From Hericium rajendrae (Eukaryota > Basidiomycota > Agaricomycetes > Russulales > Hericiaceae): 64,000 nt of DNA. Of the stretch, positions 20,001 through 32,164 are shown one piece after another; positions within the stretch are counted from its first letter, which is position 1, and every line of letters begins with the position of its first letter. The stretch lies in contig CM065882.1 of the NCBI GenBank assembly GCA_033439255.1, positions 620,001 to 684,000 of the forward strand, read 5' to 3'. The position numbers and the translations under genes were made by a program. The notes below the pieces were generated by a model. That model had not been told where the DNA came from. It ran no database searches and was given only the letters and a program-made list of their open reading frames with translations.

Positions 20001-21282
20001 GTCTTGCTATCTCATTGACATAGTAATGTTTTGGCCCATTTTCATACATAGGGGTCAACAGTGAAGAGTCCATCTCTTTCTGCCACTTTTCACCATGCCA
20101 GATTTCTGATATTGGGCCATTTGGAATCTCAGGATAAAAATGAAGGTGTGGCCGAACAAGAGGATTTGAATAATCCTGATATTTATCTGAGTGAAGAGTC
20201 ATCTAAAAGCAGAGAGAACATACCTTCGCAATGATGGATCGTATATCATTCATAAAGAAGATGTTCCCATGCATCGACCGGAATCTATGTGTTGGAATCC
20301 CACAACGTGCCCGAAGGTTACTTTGCACTTTTCGTAGATGGTCTAAGCTGGGTACATCACGCACACCAGTCTGGTGTAGAAGCCAGAGGATAACTGACAT
20401 CATCGAATCTGACATTCTGAGTCGCGGAAGATTGTCGATGGTGTCCAATAAGAATAGCTACAACAATATCCTATTTTAGCTTGGGCACGCACTCTTCGGA
20501 CTGGAAAGCATACCATTTTTGACTCGTACGGGAACCATTCCGATTCACGAGATGGGAGCTTCGTATTATTATCACCAAATTCCAGCTGGTGTATGTCCTC
20601 ACTCTCTGGTACTTGAATTCCTAATCATATCACAAAAGGTATCAATGCAATGTAACACTGTATCAAAAACATACACGTACTCATTTCTTGCAGAACATTT
20701 GTTAGTGTATCATCGACATCGGGGTCCATAAGATCGCCAACTTCGAAGTCCTCATCAGCTCCGCCCAGTCGTCGTCCAGCTGCTTCCGCGTCCCAAAGTC
20801 CAAAGCCCTCAGTGGCCTTGAGGAATTGGCTGCGCTCGTCAAGATGAGTCGGAGCATCAACGCCCATATCAAAATCAGTGTTCGATGGCTCGTAGGTATC
20901 CCACATCTGAGTCTCTTCGGCACTTGTGCCTGGCCTAACATTTGAGCGGGACTGTGCAAGACCGAGAGAAAATGCTGGCAAAGATGGGATCATGGCTGGC
21001 TGCACAAAGGTTGTCTGCACGTCCTGAAGTGCCGCCGCAATTTGCGTAGCATGGCTCTGCCGATCTTGCTGATCAGCAAGAGACTGTGCATGCTTAGCTG
21101 TCCTGAGATGTGCGGATACGTTCCTGGACACGATCCACTGCTCGTTCTCAGGAAGCCGAGCGCACACAGTGCACTTTGCCGTCTTTCGATCTGCCGAAAA
21201 GACAATGTCTATGACAGAATCAGCAACTGAATTTCGACAATAAAAAGTACTCACATTCTGGATATACATTCCTGGGAGGCAT
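17073..21282 (-). CDS. Large AT-rich multi-exon gene, probable mobile-element protein with zinc finger and DDE-like core
   Basis: Start MPPRNVYPE at 21282; stop at 17073 after a basic tail [20 protein letters not shown]. Exons in order encode: a finger KCTVCARL...H...H (C-x2-C-x17-H-x5-H) near 21200; [20 protein letters not shown] near 20400; [19 protein letters not shown] near 20000; [20 protein letters not shown] near 19600; a CNCRKC cluster near 19230; [19 protein letters not shown] near 18750; [20 protein letters not shown] near 18220; [14 protein letters not shown] near 17740; [15 protein letters not shown] near 17370. The Asp, the Asp/Glu-His block and the Glu-containing block sit in the order of DDE transposases such as the CACTA/Transposase_21 group; this is inference. 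I saw no internal stop inside exons. GC content is clearly lower than in the neighbours. Terminal inverted repeats were not found. Confidence 0.6.
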
Positions 21283-22130
21283 TACTGTTGCTGAATGTTG
21301 CTCGAGAGTTGATTTGAAGTCGAGCACTGGAGCAGTCGAGCAGGCGACAGTGGTTCCGGTCAGTTCCCAATTGGGTCGTTCTAACTTTTTGCGTGCGACT
21401 GCGAGTGAGAACACGCGGGACGTTCCTCTTTCTTTACCGCGCTGCTCTCACTGAGATCGACCTTTTCAGCAATATTCCTTGGGTCTCTTGGCCAGACGAG
21501 AGCTATGGCCGGTTCGTCGTGTACTTACTCACTCGTTTTCGCTGATCACAGACTTGGACTCGCTTTTCCCGCCCTTCTAGGGTCTCGCCCTGCTTTTCCT
21601 CGCTCTGAGCCATAAACTCGTGCACTGATTTACCCAGATGCACCATTCTGCCTCTGAACATGCCCCTTGTTGATGCCACGGTGCCAAAAATTGCACTCAA
21701 GACCATGCATCTCATCGTTGGGAGCAGCTCACTCGACTCGCAGCCCGTGGGCCTTGTAGTCCGCTTTCGCCAGCGCCGTCGAGTGCAACTCGGTCAGAGA
21801 TGAGCAGGGAAACGTTCACGGGCCAGCTGAGTGAGTATGCACCGACGGAGCTCAGATAGAGGATGTGCTGGCTGTGGAGCCTGTGCTGCTTCCTGCTATG
21901 CCAGCTGCAGCCGCGTGCCGCTCTCCTGACGTGTCGCTGGCGGCTGGGTGACGTGGAGGCCGCCGTCGAGGTCACGCAGGATCATAATGCAGCAGAGACG
22001 ATTTGTCACCATGCAGGTGGTCGAGCGGTCGCGCGTTGCCCAGCAACCTCATTGAGCAACTGAAAGTTGGCGACTTCTAGGTAATGCAGGCACACATCGA
22101 CACGCTGCGGGGCATGTTTGGCGCGAGGTG
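21283..22130. other. Intergenic region upstream of the 17-21 kb gene
   Basis: Should include that gene's promoter. Two GTCGAGCA words lie close together near 21315-21345. No gene that I can support. Confidence 0.4.
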
Positions 22131-22139
22131 GTGTGGGTT

Positions 22140-22823
22140 GGGATAGATGCGGGACAGGCGCGGGACAACGCAGTCGGTGCAGCATGGTGCGCGCGGGAAG
22201 GCTCTTGGCATGCCGAGCATGCAGCAGCTCGTGCGCGACGGCGCGATCGGGGACGTGCGCTTCTTCCGCCACAAGATGCCCCGGCACACGTACCCCAATG
22301 TGTGTGTTCCTCTCCCTTTCTTGGCCCTCACTGACTGTCGTGCAGACCTAAGGCCGCTTGTTCCTCGACGGCGGTGTGCACTTCGCCACGGTGCTCTGCA
22401 CGCTCCTTCCGAGCCCGCTCATGCACCTCACTGCCCCCTCCTCGCTCAAAAGTCTTTCCTTGCACCTGCTGGCACTCTCGAAATCACATTCACCATTCCG
22501 CGCTCGGCGCCGGCTATGGCTACGTCCTCACCAGCTCCAAGGGCTGGTTCGACATCACCAACACGCCCGCGCAGGACGGCCAGCCCGTGCGGCAGCGCGT
22601 CGTTGTATACGCGGTCGACGAGAAGGGCGAGGTGAGCGAGGATGTCTTAGAGGAACACGTGCGCGGCATCGAGGCGGAGCTGCCGAGCTTTTCCGAGGCA
22701 CTCAGTGGGGATGACGATGGCGCGCAGGGCCCGCGCGGCGCGCTTGCGGATGTCGTGGTCGTGCAGGCCGTGCTCGAGAGCGTGAGGCAGCTTGTGGACC
22801 TGCGGGCACTCGCGACCGTGTAA
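22140..22823 (+). pseudogene. Decayed Gfo/Idh/MocA-family oxidoreductase
   Basis: Pieces of an NAD(P)-dependent sugar dehydrogenase-type protein appear in order but in different frames: MQQLVRDGAIGDVRFFR (22220-22280), LFLDGGVHFATVLCTLLP (22355-22410), then YGYVLTSSKGWFDITNT to the end DLRALATV (22520-22823), which matches the C-terminal domain of the family. The N-terminal Rossmann fold with its GxGxxG motif is not visible, and the frame changes between the first blocks are not explained by clear GT-AG introns. Either a 5'-truncated relic or a heavily split gene; relic is more likely. Confidence 0.6.
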
Positions 22824-22956
22824 GATTGGTGCGCGAACAAATGGCTATCAAATAGTAAAATGTACGACCGAATATACAGTGAGAATATCCCGTGGAAGAT
22901 GGTGTCTGGCAAGCACACCGCGTGAGCCTTGTGTACACAACAAAGACATCCGTTCA

Positions 22957-23978
22957 TTACTCTGAATCCACCATCGGCATGCTGAAATCTAAAGCGCCCA
23001 GTTTCTCTGTAACATACGATGACTGCTTGCGGTCAGACAAGCGACTGCGTCGGGTCCGCTCGGTATATTCATAGGGCCACGCGGTTCGGCGAGAAGGCGT
23101 GCGAGGCGGCCTCGGTCCAGTATGCGTCGCAAGTCGTGAATACGACGCACGCGACTTGATAGCCAGGCGAGCATATTGGGCAACCTGCATAGATCAGCAT
23201 GTTAGTTGTCTGAGGCTACTCGTTCTGTACATGTGTCAAATTGCACCGTACCGAGACTGCCTCTGACCAACGGAGCATCGGCTCTGATAACCCCTGGGAA
23301 AAGAACATGGTTAAGTATCGTATCGTTTACCACAGTGAGATGCACTGACCTCGTTGATGTTGATTGGTTCCATAGCCAGCCAGGCAAAGAGATCCGAAAT
23401 TATACCTCTTGGCTGCTTGAAGGTAATCTCCTCATCATTCTCCATACTCTTGTACCAGTCCGGGGCAAAAATGTCATTATAGTAACCCTCATGGTGCTCG
23501 AGGATGGCAGCCGGGCTCTCCTGCCACCACACAAGTACACCTGATTCAGGAGGCAAGGAAATGGTGAGGAGGAGGATGGAGTTATCAATATCGACAGTGA
23601 AGAGCTCGTTCGCATCCGGTTCGTTCTACGGTTTGATGAGTAAATGTCATATATGGCAGTGAAGAATGAACGCACCGGACGACGGACCTTCTTCAGTCGA
23701 CAAAGCACCTCCTCGGGAAAAAGACTTGTAGTAGGGAGCCTAGGATCTGCTCGTGCCCAGCTACTTATGTTAGCTTGAATCCACTGATCGAGGGGGGTCG
23801 GATATCCTGGGTCGTCGCGCCATTGAATCATACGTCGGCCGGCAACCGTGTCAGGATTGTACGGATTAACGGGGAACGTAGGCGCCTGCGACGAGGAAGG
23901 TTGAATCGAAACAGGAAGGCGCCACGGGCGCCGATGTCGAACGGGAGGGGAAGGTGTCAAAGGCGGTGTCGGTGCCAT
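22957..23978 (-). CDS. Hypothetical protein
   Basis: Start MAPTPPLTPSPPVRH at 23978. A Pro-rich N terminus leads into NPYNPDTVAGRRMIQW and LDQWIQANISSWARADPRLP, then after a short intron near 23640-23690 NELFTVDIDNSILLLTISLP and SGVLVWWQESPAAILEHHEG...WLAMEPININEV, then near 23280-23200 GVIRADAPLVRGSLGTVQFD, and a basic C terminus ending MPMVDSE at 22957. The exons are joined by plausible GT-AG introns of about 50-60 bp. I do not recognise a domain and see no signal peptide or membrane segment. Confidence 0.55.
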
Positions 23979-25245
23979 GGCTGGTGATGTCGAATGCCTT
24001 CAGCCAGGTCAGTGCAGTGAATGCGGCAGGACTCAGCATACGGCAGTACTTACTCTCATGCTCGAGACCTGGTTGGACACCTGAATGTGAGCTGGGATCC
24101 AGCCTCTGCACGTCTGCCAGGGCACATTTGCGACGGATGAAAGATAATGTGAGTCTCACCTCACCCAATCATAGAAGCAGCGTGCTTCTGCTACCTGCGG
24201 GATAGAATACAATAACAAAGATACCATATATCCTCATCCGAAAGCGTCCCACATGCGATGTTCAGGCCTGCTCTCCGGCCATCAGAGACACAGCCCATTT
24301 GTCAGGAGTGAAACCAGGTTCCACAGAAAGCCGGTACTGAGCTCAGACACAGCCAGTCTCAGATGGATCACAGAAAAGAACAAGATAATTGCATGCAGAG
24401 GTCATAAGGACTTTAGTGCTGTAAGACATACAGGTACGGCGCTATTGTCGTGTATCTGGCTACCAGTACCTAAGCTGACGTTATCAGCCTCGGCCCACCC
24501 GACGCGACTCTTGCGGTGTAGAATCATCCTCAAGGCAGACACATGTCTCAGCTGACCTTCTAATCTCTCCCAATTTCAACTCCTCCATCAAAGCTGGACA
24601 ATAACAATTGTGAAGTGAGGGGCAAGAAGAATGCATAAGAACCCCGTCGAATATTGCGGGATCGTGCGTGTGAAGAAAATACAATCGATGGTCCGTGCAG
24701 AGACACCATATATAGCTAGAGTGCAATTAACCGACACCCCTAAACGGAAAATGGCCATTTGGGGTGATCGCCGCTGTCTTCGAAGTTGCCGCTATTCAAT
24801 TCACGTCGTAAGACACATTTAGTTTTGTGGATTCAACTTGGTCTTGGTCAAAGCCATGGACCCAAAGGGTCGGCGATTGCCTCTCGTTTACGGCGTGCTG
24901 TCGACCAACCAGAAGACGCGGTCAAAGAACAAAGAATTGCGCCCTATAAATCCAGCCTCTTCTCTCGCCTAGACATCCATTCCGTCCCCTTTTCCCCCTA
25001 CCGCACCCACTTGCCACTCGCCGCCCTTATCTTCCCAAAGCAACTTTTCCCTTTCGTGAACCGCATCGAACATCTCCCCGATCGACCAATACATCTTCCA
25101 TTGTCGCGTTTGTTGCTAAAAAGTGTTCTTTTACGCGCATACAGCTAGCATATAGTCGCGGTTGTACCGTCGTTACCTAACACTACGATCTCCTATCCAC
25201 ACATATCAAGTTATACATTGACCCCAAAGGCACGAGATCGACATC
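23979..25245. other. Intergenic region between a hypothetical gene and the homeodomain-like gene
   Basis: No gene that I can support. The right part contains a TATAAAT at 24945 and pyrimidine-rich stretches (24960-25090), as in fungal promoters, and probably drives the gene starting at 25246. Confidence 0.45.
24945..24951 (+). promoter_or_regulatory. TATA-like box upstream of the homeodomain-like gene
   Basis: TATAAAT about 295 bp before the ATG at 25246, followed by a CT-rich stretch where fungal transcription often starts. Positional evidence only. Confidence 0.4.
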
Positions 25246-26616
25246 ATGTCACATCCGTACGCACAGCTGCATTCACCGACAACACCGACGACGAACGAGG
25301 TTTTCCCATTCCTCAGTGATGGACAAACGTTCGGCGCGTCGTCGTCGACGACGCCGTCCGCATCGACATCAGCCGCCGCGGTGCGCGTTCCTCGCCCGCG
25401 CCTTACCGAGCCAGCAAAGCGCATATTGTTGGGTGCGTATTTATTTTCTTAGCAACATACAAATCAGACATTTACGGGACTACACCTTTGTTGTTATGTT
25501 GCACATGCAGACTTCTTCGAAAACGTATCTGAATACCCCACTGCGGATCAGAAGGGCGAGCTGCTACTCCAGGTCGCTGCCATCTGCCCGCACTATACGA
25601 TGAACTCTTTGAACGCGTGGTTCAACACGCACAGGCAGCAAAAGAAGGAACGCGCCAAAAGGGACCCAGCAGAGGCGTATGAACGAGAAATGCGCAAAAT
25701 GCGTACGTCGCCCGATTCCATGGACCGATGGCATCATACTTATAATGACTTAACATGATAATTAGTGTGGCCATCACTTACCGATGCAGACTGCACGAAG
25801 ATTCGCGGTTGGATGGTCGTGAACGCAGCGCCGAAAGACAGCATGCTTGAACAATGGTCCCGCGCACTTGGCAAGTCCGTCAAGCACATCAATGAGTATG
25901 TCCAGCATCGCCAGAACACACCCGCCACCGCCCCGCCGCCGCCACCACCGTCACATCACCACCGCGTCTCGCACCCGCCTGCACATCCCCAGCCACCATC
26001 ACTATCGCGCGCCTCCTCTTCACAGCGCGACGAACTTGAAGAGGACGAAGACGCGATGAACGTCGACGACCACGGGCCGCCGCGCCGCGTCTCAAAACAA
26101 TCTCACCTTCCCACACCGGGCTTTTCGACGTCGCCCGAGCCCATCCCTCACGGCGCCGGCACACGCGCAGCGGCTTCGCGCCCTGCGCCGCTGAACCTCC
26201 CGCCCATCGCCACGCTTTCGCCCGACAACAGCGACTCCTCCGTCAAGACCGAGTCGTTGTACTCACCTCCCGCGGCCCGCGCCTCGCATTCCCGCCCACC
26301 CGCCACACCGATGTCGCCGCCGCGGACTGCCATGCAACCCGCACGCCCGGCTCTCCCGTCTGGGCAGGCCGCGCCGCCCATATCACCGGTGCGCCTGGCG
26401 TCGTCGATACGCCATGTCGACCATGTTCCGCCGCCGAGGAGCCTGCGAGAATTCACCGAGCGATATGCGCGACATGCTGAGTCTGCGGACGCGTTCATGC
26501 GCAATGCGGAGAGCGGGCGATATGCGCGGCTTGGCTTGGATCCGGCCTTGGTGCAGCAGGCGCGCGAGCGCGAGTCGACGTTTCTTAAACATGCTTCGAA
26601 TAATCATCAACAATAA
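25246..26616 (+). CDS. Homeodomain-like transcription factor
   Basis: Exons 25246-25432, 25511-25702 and 25766-26616 sum to 1230 nt (409 residues). Residues about 52-115 resemble a homeodomain: RLTEPAKRILLDFFENVSEYPT, then a recognition helix NSLNAWFNTHRQQKKERAKR. A second block LWPSLTDADCTKIRGWMVVN...SVKHINEYVQHRQ (about 127-176) looks like a further, degenerate homeodomain-type helix-turn-helix. The rest is low-complexity Pro/Ser/His-rich sequence with an acidic patch, ending in a helix (SLREFTERYARHAESADAFM). Expected nuclear DNA-binding regulator; targets unknown. The helix-3 position normally held by the invariant Asn appears to be Thr. Both introns split codons cleanly (G|AC and C|TG). 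Confidence 0.78.
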
Positions 26617-27839
26617 ACACATTATATTCAGGTTACAGGTGGGTGTATGTTATGTTATGGGTTGATGCTTGATGTTGATGTCGTATTTTTGTTGCAGGTT
26701 GTCTTCCTCTTCGAAGCACCTGTCTAGTTTAGATCATGATCATACCCCTCTCCACCCGCGGTATCTTATTATAACTTCCATGTATGCGCTCGCGCAGGCA
26801 AAACGAAACGAAACGCACGTTATATCTGTTAGATTACTATTCTGATACTATGTTGCTCCCGTATCCTATATATGACTTGCGTGAAGTCCTTGTATGTCTT
26901 GCTCGGGCGAAATGCGGCCTCGGCAGTTTACGATGGCGCCATCAGATTCCGCTGGGTCAGGGTCGAATGCTTCGTCGTTCTGCCGCTGTATCAGGCATAT
27001 GTTATAGCAGCATGTGTCCAGCACGTCTTGCTACCACGTCTTGGCGACCGGAGATGGTAACAGGATGGCGACAGAGCGGCCTATAGGCGTTCATCACCCA
27101 TGTCAGCTGTGACTACCTTTTCCAAGCTGGAGCCCCGCGTAATGGACGTGTATGTTATGGAAGCCTGTCATTTCGCAGCTTCGGCATCTGCACTTGGTAA
27201 AGCGTCCATATAGCATCCGAGTGGTCTTCAGACTTCTGTTACGGTCCGAAGACCATCTTCATGTCCGAGGGCGAAGGTCGCAGGGTAGGACACGTTATGG
27301 CCATACGAGCTTGTGTAGGGGTTGACGGCATCAGCGCGAATAGCAGAGGAAATGGTACGCAGCTTGTCACTTGCGCGGTATTATATACCGTCCCCTCCAG
27401 CCCGGGTAATGTTGCCTCCACACAGGGGATGAGGCGCGTGTGGGCTTGGATCGGGATGGCATGGGACCCGTGTTACACCGGCGTGATCGGGCGGGGTTGA
27501 CCAGGAGCCGTTCCAGGAGCCTTTGAACTTCATGTGACGATCGGAGTCGGGCGGTGGGGATAAAGCGAGCCATGTCACTGCGACGACCATTTTGCAGTGA
27601 AGAGGGGTACCCGGTGCAGTATACAGCTAGAGCGGGTGGGCCACACGCCTACGTGGAATTTGCGAGCCGGCACTGCGCTGAGCTGCGTAAACGGCGTGAA
27701 ATTGCTCGCGACAGCGTCGAAAAGGCCTATTTCCGGTGGATGTTCGAAAGGAGGTCATGGTGCGCCGCTGGACGTGCGAGTCTCGAGATGGAGGGAGGAA
27801 GAGGAGGACGTGGCTGACGGGAAAGCAAGAGGCTGTTTT
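26617..27839. other. Intergenic region between the homeodomain-like gene and the ArsB-like transporter
   Basis: No gene that I can support; short overlapping open frames on both strands only. Confidence 0.45.
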
Positions 27840-30290
27840 ATGAGCCTCGGAATGATCGCGGTCTTGTGTGTGACGATCACGCTGTCACCGCCATTGTTCG
27901 GGCCTCATGACACTGTCTTCTTGTCATCTTGTCTGAGTGTCTCTGTTTCGGAAGTTGCATGGCGCGTGTTCATCGGACACGATGACGTCGACGTCGTCTT
28001 GCTGTCAATGATGGCGACGGTGAACACAGCGGCAGCACGGTCGTCCCAGGACGGCGACCTTGCATCAGGAAACATTGACCAATGGACGTCCATACTCACA
28101 TCGATTGTATTCTTCCTCGTTAGTGAGTACTCTAGAGTCTAGCTCGCGTTTTGTCGGTATTGGGCGCCCTAACTGGACTCTTGCAGATATAATTGTTATT
28201 TTCCCATTCCATGTCTACCTCCCTACTGTGCTGGTGTCTGGAGCTAACAAGCTTCTCGTTAAATGCCGCGTCATTCGCCCGCGCCTCGAACCGGTTCGCA
28301 GGCGATACATCCAGTTCAATTTCCTCACTGTCCCTCTCATCGCTGTGCTGTTCCTCCTCGCGGTTACAGCGATCGATGGTACAGACGTCAGGAGAGGAAT
28401 ATTAGGTGCAGACGGCGTTCAGCCGCTCAATATCATGGCACTCTTTATTTCCTTGGTACGCCCCATCTGCATGGCTTCAGCCGTTACGCACAATTGACAC
28501 GCGGCTGCAGGCATACATGTCCGTGTCCCTAGATGCGACTGGACTCTTTCGCTTCCTGGCATATTGGGTAGCGAGAAAAGGTGGCTCGTCAGGTCAACGT
28601 CTCTATCTATACCTCTACGTGTTCTTCCTCATCTCCGGAGTGCTCATCGGCAATGTATGCGGCGTCGTTACTCTCCTCTTGCATTAAAAATGACTTCTTG
28701 TTCAGGATCCAGTCATACTCTCCGGTACCACGTTCTTGGCTTACCTGACGCGGATGTCAGGGTAGGTGGACATTACATCTCCTCAATGTATGCGCCTGCT
28801 GAGCACAGATACTGAATACCTTAGCATCACCCCACCCACCGCCTGGATATTTTCGCAATTTACGGCTGCTAATATGGGTAAATTCTCCTTGCACTCCGCT
28901 TATACCTCTGAACGACCTCTTTCAACTCAGCATCTGCCGTTCTTGTATCGTCAAACGTCACGAACCTCGTCCTGACTGGCGCTTTCGGGATTTCATTCAT
29001 CACCTATACCTCTTCACTTATCCTTCCCTTCCTCGCTGCGGCGATCCTTACCTATCCATTCCTCGTTCTCGTTCTGTACCGTTCCTCTGAGCTAATTCCT
29101 AGCTCGATAGAGCTTCCTACAGACGACGACAATGCAGAGAGGACCGGCGTCAGCATAAATAACCCGCGAGCCGCGCTCATTGACACGCGCGGAGCCATAT
29201 TTGGGACCACACTCCTCCTCATCACGCTTAGTGTGCTCGTCGGAACCAGCACGATTGGCGTGCCGGTGTGGGAGGTGACAGTCCCACCCGCATTGATCAT
29301 GCTTTGCAGAGACGTATGGCATGATTGGATGCGGTACCGCACCTCAAGGAGGCAGCAGACAGATGAAGGTGGGAAGGAGAAATCTTCTAGAAACCAGGAA
29401 CAGAGGGTTATCGACGAGGAGATGTCTTCTGGTCCTCAGGGCGAAGATAATGTCAGGGACGGGTCGCGCCAAAATGACGTTGGTGACCGACAGCCCTGGC
29501 AGACAGGTCCTTCGAACAAATCGAAGCCTCAAAATGCCAACGATACTATTGAACTGCAGACCATTCCCCCCTCAAACTCTTCTTCAGCAGCCCTGCCTAT
29601 GCCGTCTTCTACGTCAACATCAAGCGAACCCCGAACGCCGCGGACACTCGCATCCCTGCTATTCTCGTCACCACTTGATTCAGCCAGGGAAATATTCCCA
29701 ACTGTATGCAGCATAGCTTCTCGGCTGCCCATCGCACTTCTACCATTCTCCTTTCTGATGTTTATCCTCGTCCAAGGGCTGGCGAGCAAAGGCTGGATAC
29801 AGGTATTCGCCGGCTGGTGGGAAGCTTGGGTGAAGAAGACCGGCGCCATAGGCGCTGTCTTCGGCATGACCATCGGCTCCGGGCTGTTGTGCAATGTGAG
29901 AGGAATTTCCGAGCCATCTTCTGACCGCAAATTTATGGCATTTGCACCTGGCAGATATGTGGCACAAACATTGGCACGACTATCCTGCTCGCACGTACGC
30001 TGCAGTACTGGGTGTCGGTGTCACAGCCATCGGCACTAGTCCGTTACGCGTCCATCTACGCGCTCGCGCTGGGCTCGAACTATGGTGCCTTCACGTTCAC
30101 ATTTTCGGCGTCGCTCGCCGGCCTCCTGTGGCGTGGTATCTTGCGACAGAAGGGCATCAGGGTGAGGAGAGTGCAGTTCGCCGTGCTGAATATGGGCCCC
30201 TTCATCGTTGCCTCGGTGGCGTCGGGTGCTGTGTTGGTCGGACAAGCGTATGTGGTCCACGGTCCAGGGAAGGACAAATCGCGCGTCTAA
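27840..30290 (+). CDS. ArsB/NhaD (citrate transporter-like) superfamily membrane transporter
   Basis: Seven exons: 27840-28122, 28187-28455, 28511-28654, 28706-28761, 28825-28877, 28931-29895, 29955-30290; 2106 nt, 701 residues, all joins in frame. Many hydrophobic segments flank a long hydrophilic loop (about residues 380-500, charged and Ser-rich). Family-like stretches: NIMALFISL, DATGLFRFLAYWVA, FFLISGVLIGNDPVILSGTTFLAYL, ITPPTAWIFSQFTAANMASAVLVSSNVTNLVL, and GSGLLCNICGTNIGTTILLARTLQYW. The two DPVIL/SNVTN and CGTNIGTT regions correspond to the paired re-entrant motifs of the ion transporter superfamily. Likely plasma-membrane efflux or anion transport; arsenite is only one possibility. 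The N-terminal Met is the best of two nearby choices. Confidence 0.82.
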
Positions 30291-30704
30291 TCTTGACAGG
30301 CTCGGCGACTTTTTGGGTGGTGCGTTTGTCTGCCTTTGTGCCTTGTGTCGTCCATGATAGGAAGGGGCCTGGATGAGTGATCATTCGAGGAGGGTGTCTC
30401 GCGGTGGGAAACGCTTCTCTCGATTGCTCTTCTCCTCGGACAAATGTTCATACACGATGCAATAATGCCATAGACTGCTAGGTTGCATTTGTCGACTAAT
30501 AAGAGTGAGACGCCTTTAACGGAGTCAAAACGGAGTAAGCCGAGATCAAAGCGCCGTGCGATAAGATTAGTCGCGTGTTGTTGTGCTTCATTAGAACAAT
30601 GAAGACCCACCTTCATTGACCTTGTCTTTCTCCCCCGATCCTTGTACTTTCACGCCCTTCGTCTTTGAGACCGTCGATACCCCTACACAATCGATAGCCA
30701 CGGT
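30291..30704. other. Intergenic region upstream of the PKA gene
   Basis: No gene. Contains the 3' end of the transporter transcript and the promoter/leader of the kinase gene. Confidence 0.5.
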
Positions 30705-32164
30705 ATGATCAGGCGAATGACCGGGAAGCTTGGCCACCTCGCGCCCGGGCACCAGAAACCCGCCCAGGCCCAGCAGCAGGTCCCTTTACCCGCCGGTCTG
30801 ACGCCCGAGTATCGCGGGTCGATATCCACGGAGCGCACGAGCGAGAGCGAAAGCAGCAAAAATGCCGAGGTCGTGGACGGTCGCCGCAAAGGGCTCGACA
30901 TGCCCGCCTTCCCCCATCAGCGCAGGCAGAAGGGGACGTACCGCCTCACCGATTTCTACTTTCAACGGACGTTGGGGACTGGCAGCTTTGGCCGTGTACA
31001 TCTAGGTGAGCGGGCTACGTGATGCTGTAGTGATAAGACCTCAACTCAACTGGGCGTGTCTCAGTGAGGAGCAAGCACAATCTCCGCTTTTACGCCGTAA
31101 AGGTCCTCAGCAAAGAAAAGATCGCAAAGACGAAGCAGATCGATCATACGAACAACGAACAGCACATGCTCCTCGCTGTTCAACATCCGTTCATTGTCAA
31201 CCTCTGGGGCAGTTTTCAGGATTGTTCGAACTTATACATGGTTATGGACTTCGTGCCTGGTGGCGAGCTCTTCACGCTCTTGCGACGGTCAAACGTGCGT
31301 TCATTTCGTTTATCATCGCGTCAGTTGGGGGCGATGGTGAAGTTGGCAGTTCGCGATGCTGATTTCATGCCCAGCGTTTCCCCGATCCTGTTGCCAAATT
31401 CTACGCAGCAGAAGTGGCGTGCGCGCTCAACCACCTACACAGCTTAGACATCGTCTACCGAGATCTCAAGCCAGAGAACATCCTCTTAAACTTAGACGGG
31501 CACATCAAAATCGCAGACTTTGGATTCGCAAAGTATTGCCCGAACACGACATGGACGCTGTGCGGTACCCCGGACTATCTTGCACCAGAGGTCCATCCTC
31601 ATCCATCGTGTCTCGAACGCCTGCTGATCCTTTGCACAGGTCATCAATCAAAATCGGTACAACAAGTCCGTCGACTGGTATGCCCTCGGCGTGCTCATCT
31701 TCGAAATGCTCACGGGTCTTCCGCCCTTCCACATAACGGGCGAAGAGCACCCGTTGAGCCTCTATCAGCGCATCCAACGCGGGCCCGCGTTCCTCCGCTT
31801 CCCGCCTGCGCTCAACCCGAACGCGCGTGATCTCGTCCTCAAGTTCCTCGAGGGTGACCCGTCCAAGCGATACGGAAATTTGCACCACGGCGCCGGCGAT
31901 GTCTTCGCGCATCCATGGTTCGCCGAGGTCGACTGGGAGCGGCTGAGGGCGCGCGAAATCACTGCACCATACCTCCCCAAGATCGCCGGCGATGGCGATG
32001 CCAGCGCGTGCGTGCTGCCCATGTTCCTTCCCGTGTGTCCGCAGACTGACCTGTTTGCCAGATTCGAACGATACCCTGAAGACGATGCCGTCTCGAGCTA
32101 TGGCTTACCGGCACCCGATACCTTTGGCAAGGATTTCCCTGATTTTGAGTATACCTCTACATAA
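30705..32164 (+). CDS. cAMP-dependent protein kinase (PKA) catalytic subunit
   Basis: AGC-group Ser/Thr kinase acting downstream of cAMP. Exons 30705-31005, 31065-31294, 31375-31590, 31640-32007, 32062-32164 total 1218 nt (405 residues). A 75-residue N-terminal extension precedes the kinase domain: Gly loop [11 protein letters not shown], Lys in [12 protein letters not shown], catalytic loop [11 protein letters not shown] in IADFGFAKY, activation loop [14 protein letters not shown] (Thr phosphosite), [19 protein letters not shown]. The C-terminal tail keeps the FERYPEDD block and ends with FPDFEYTST, the FxxF hydrophobic motif followed by a short overhang. Everything needed for activity is present. 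The N-terminal extension is variable in fungi. Confidence 0.94.
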
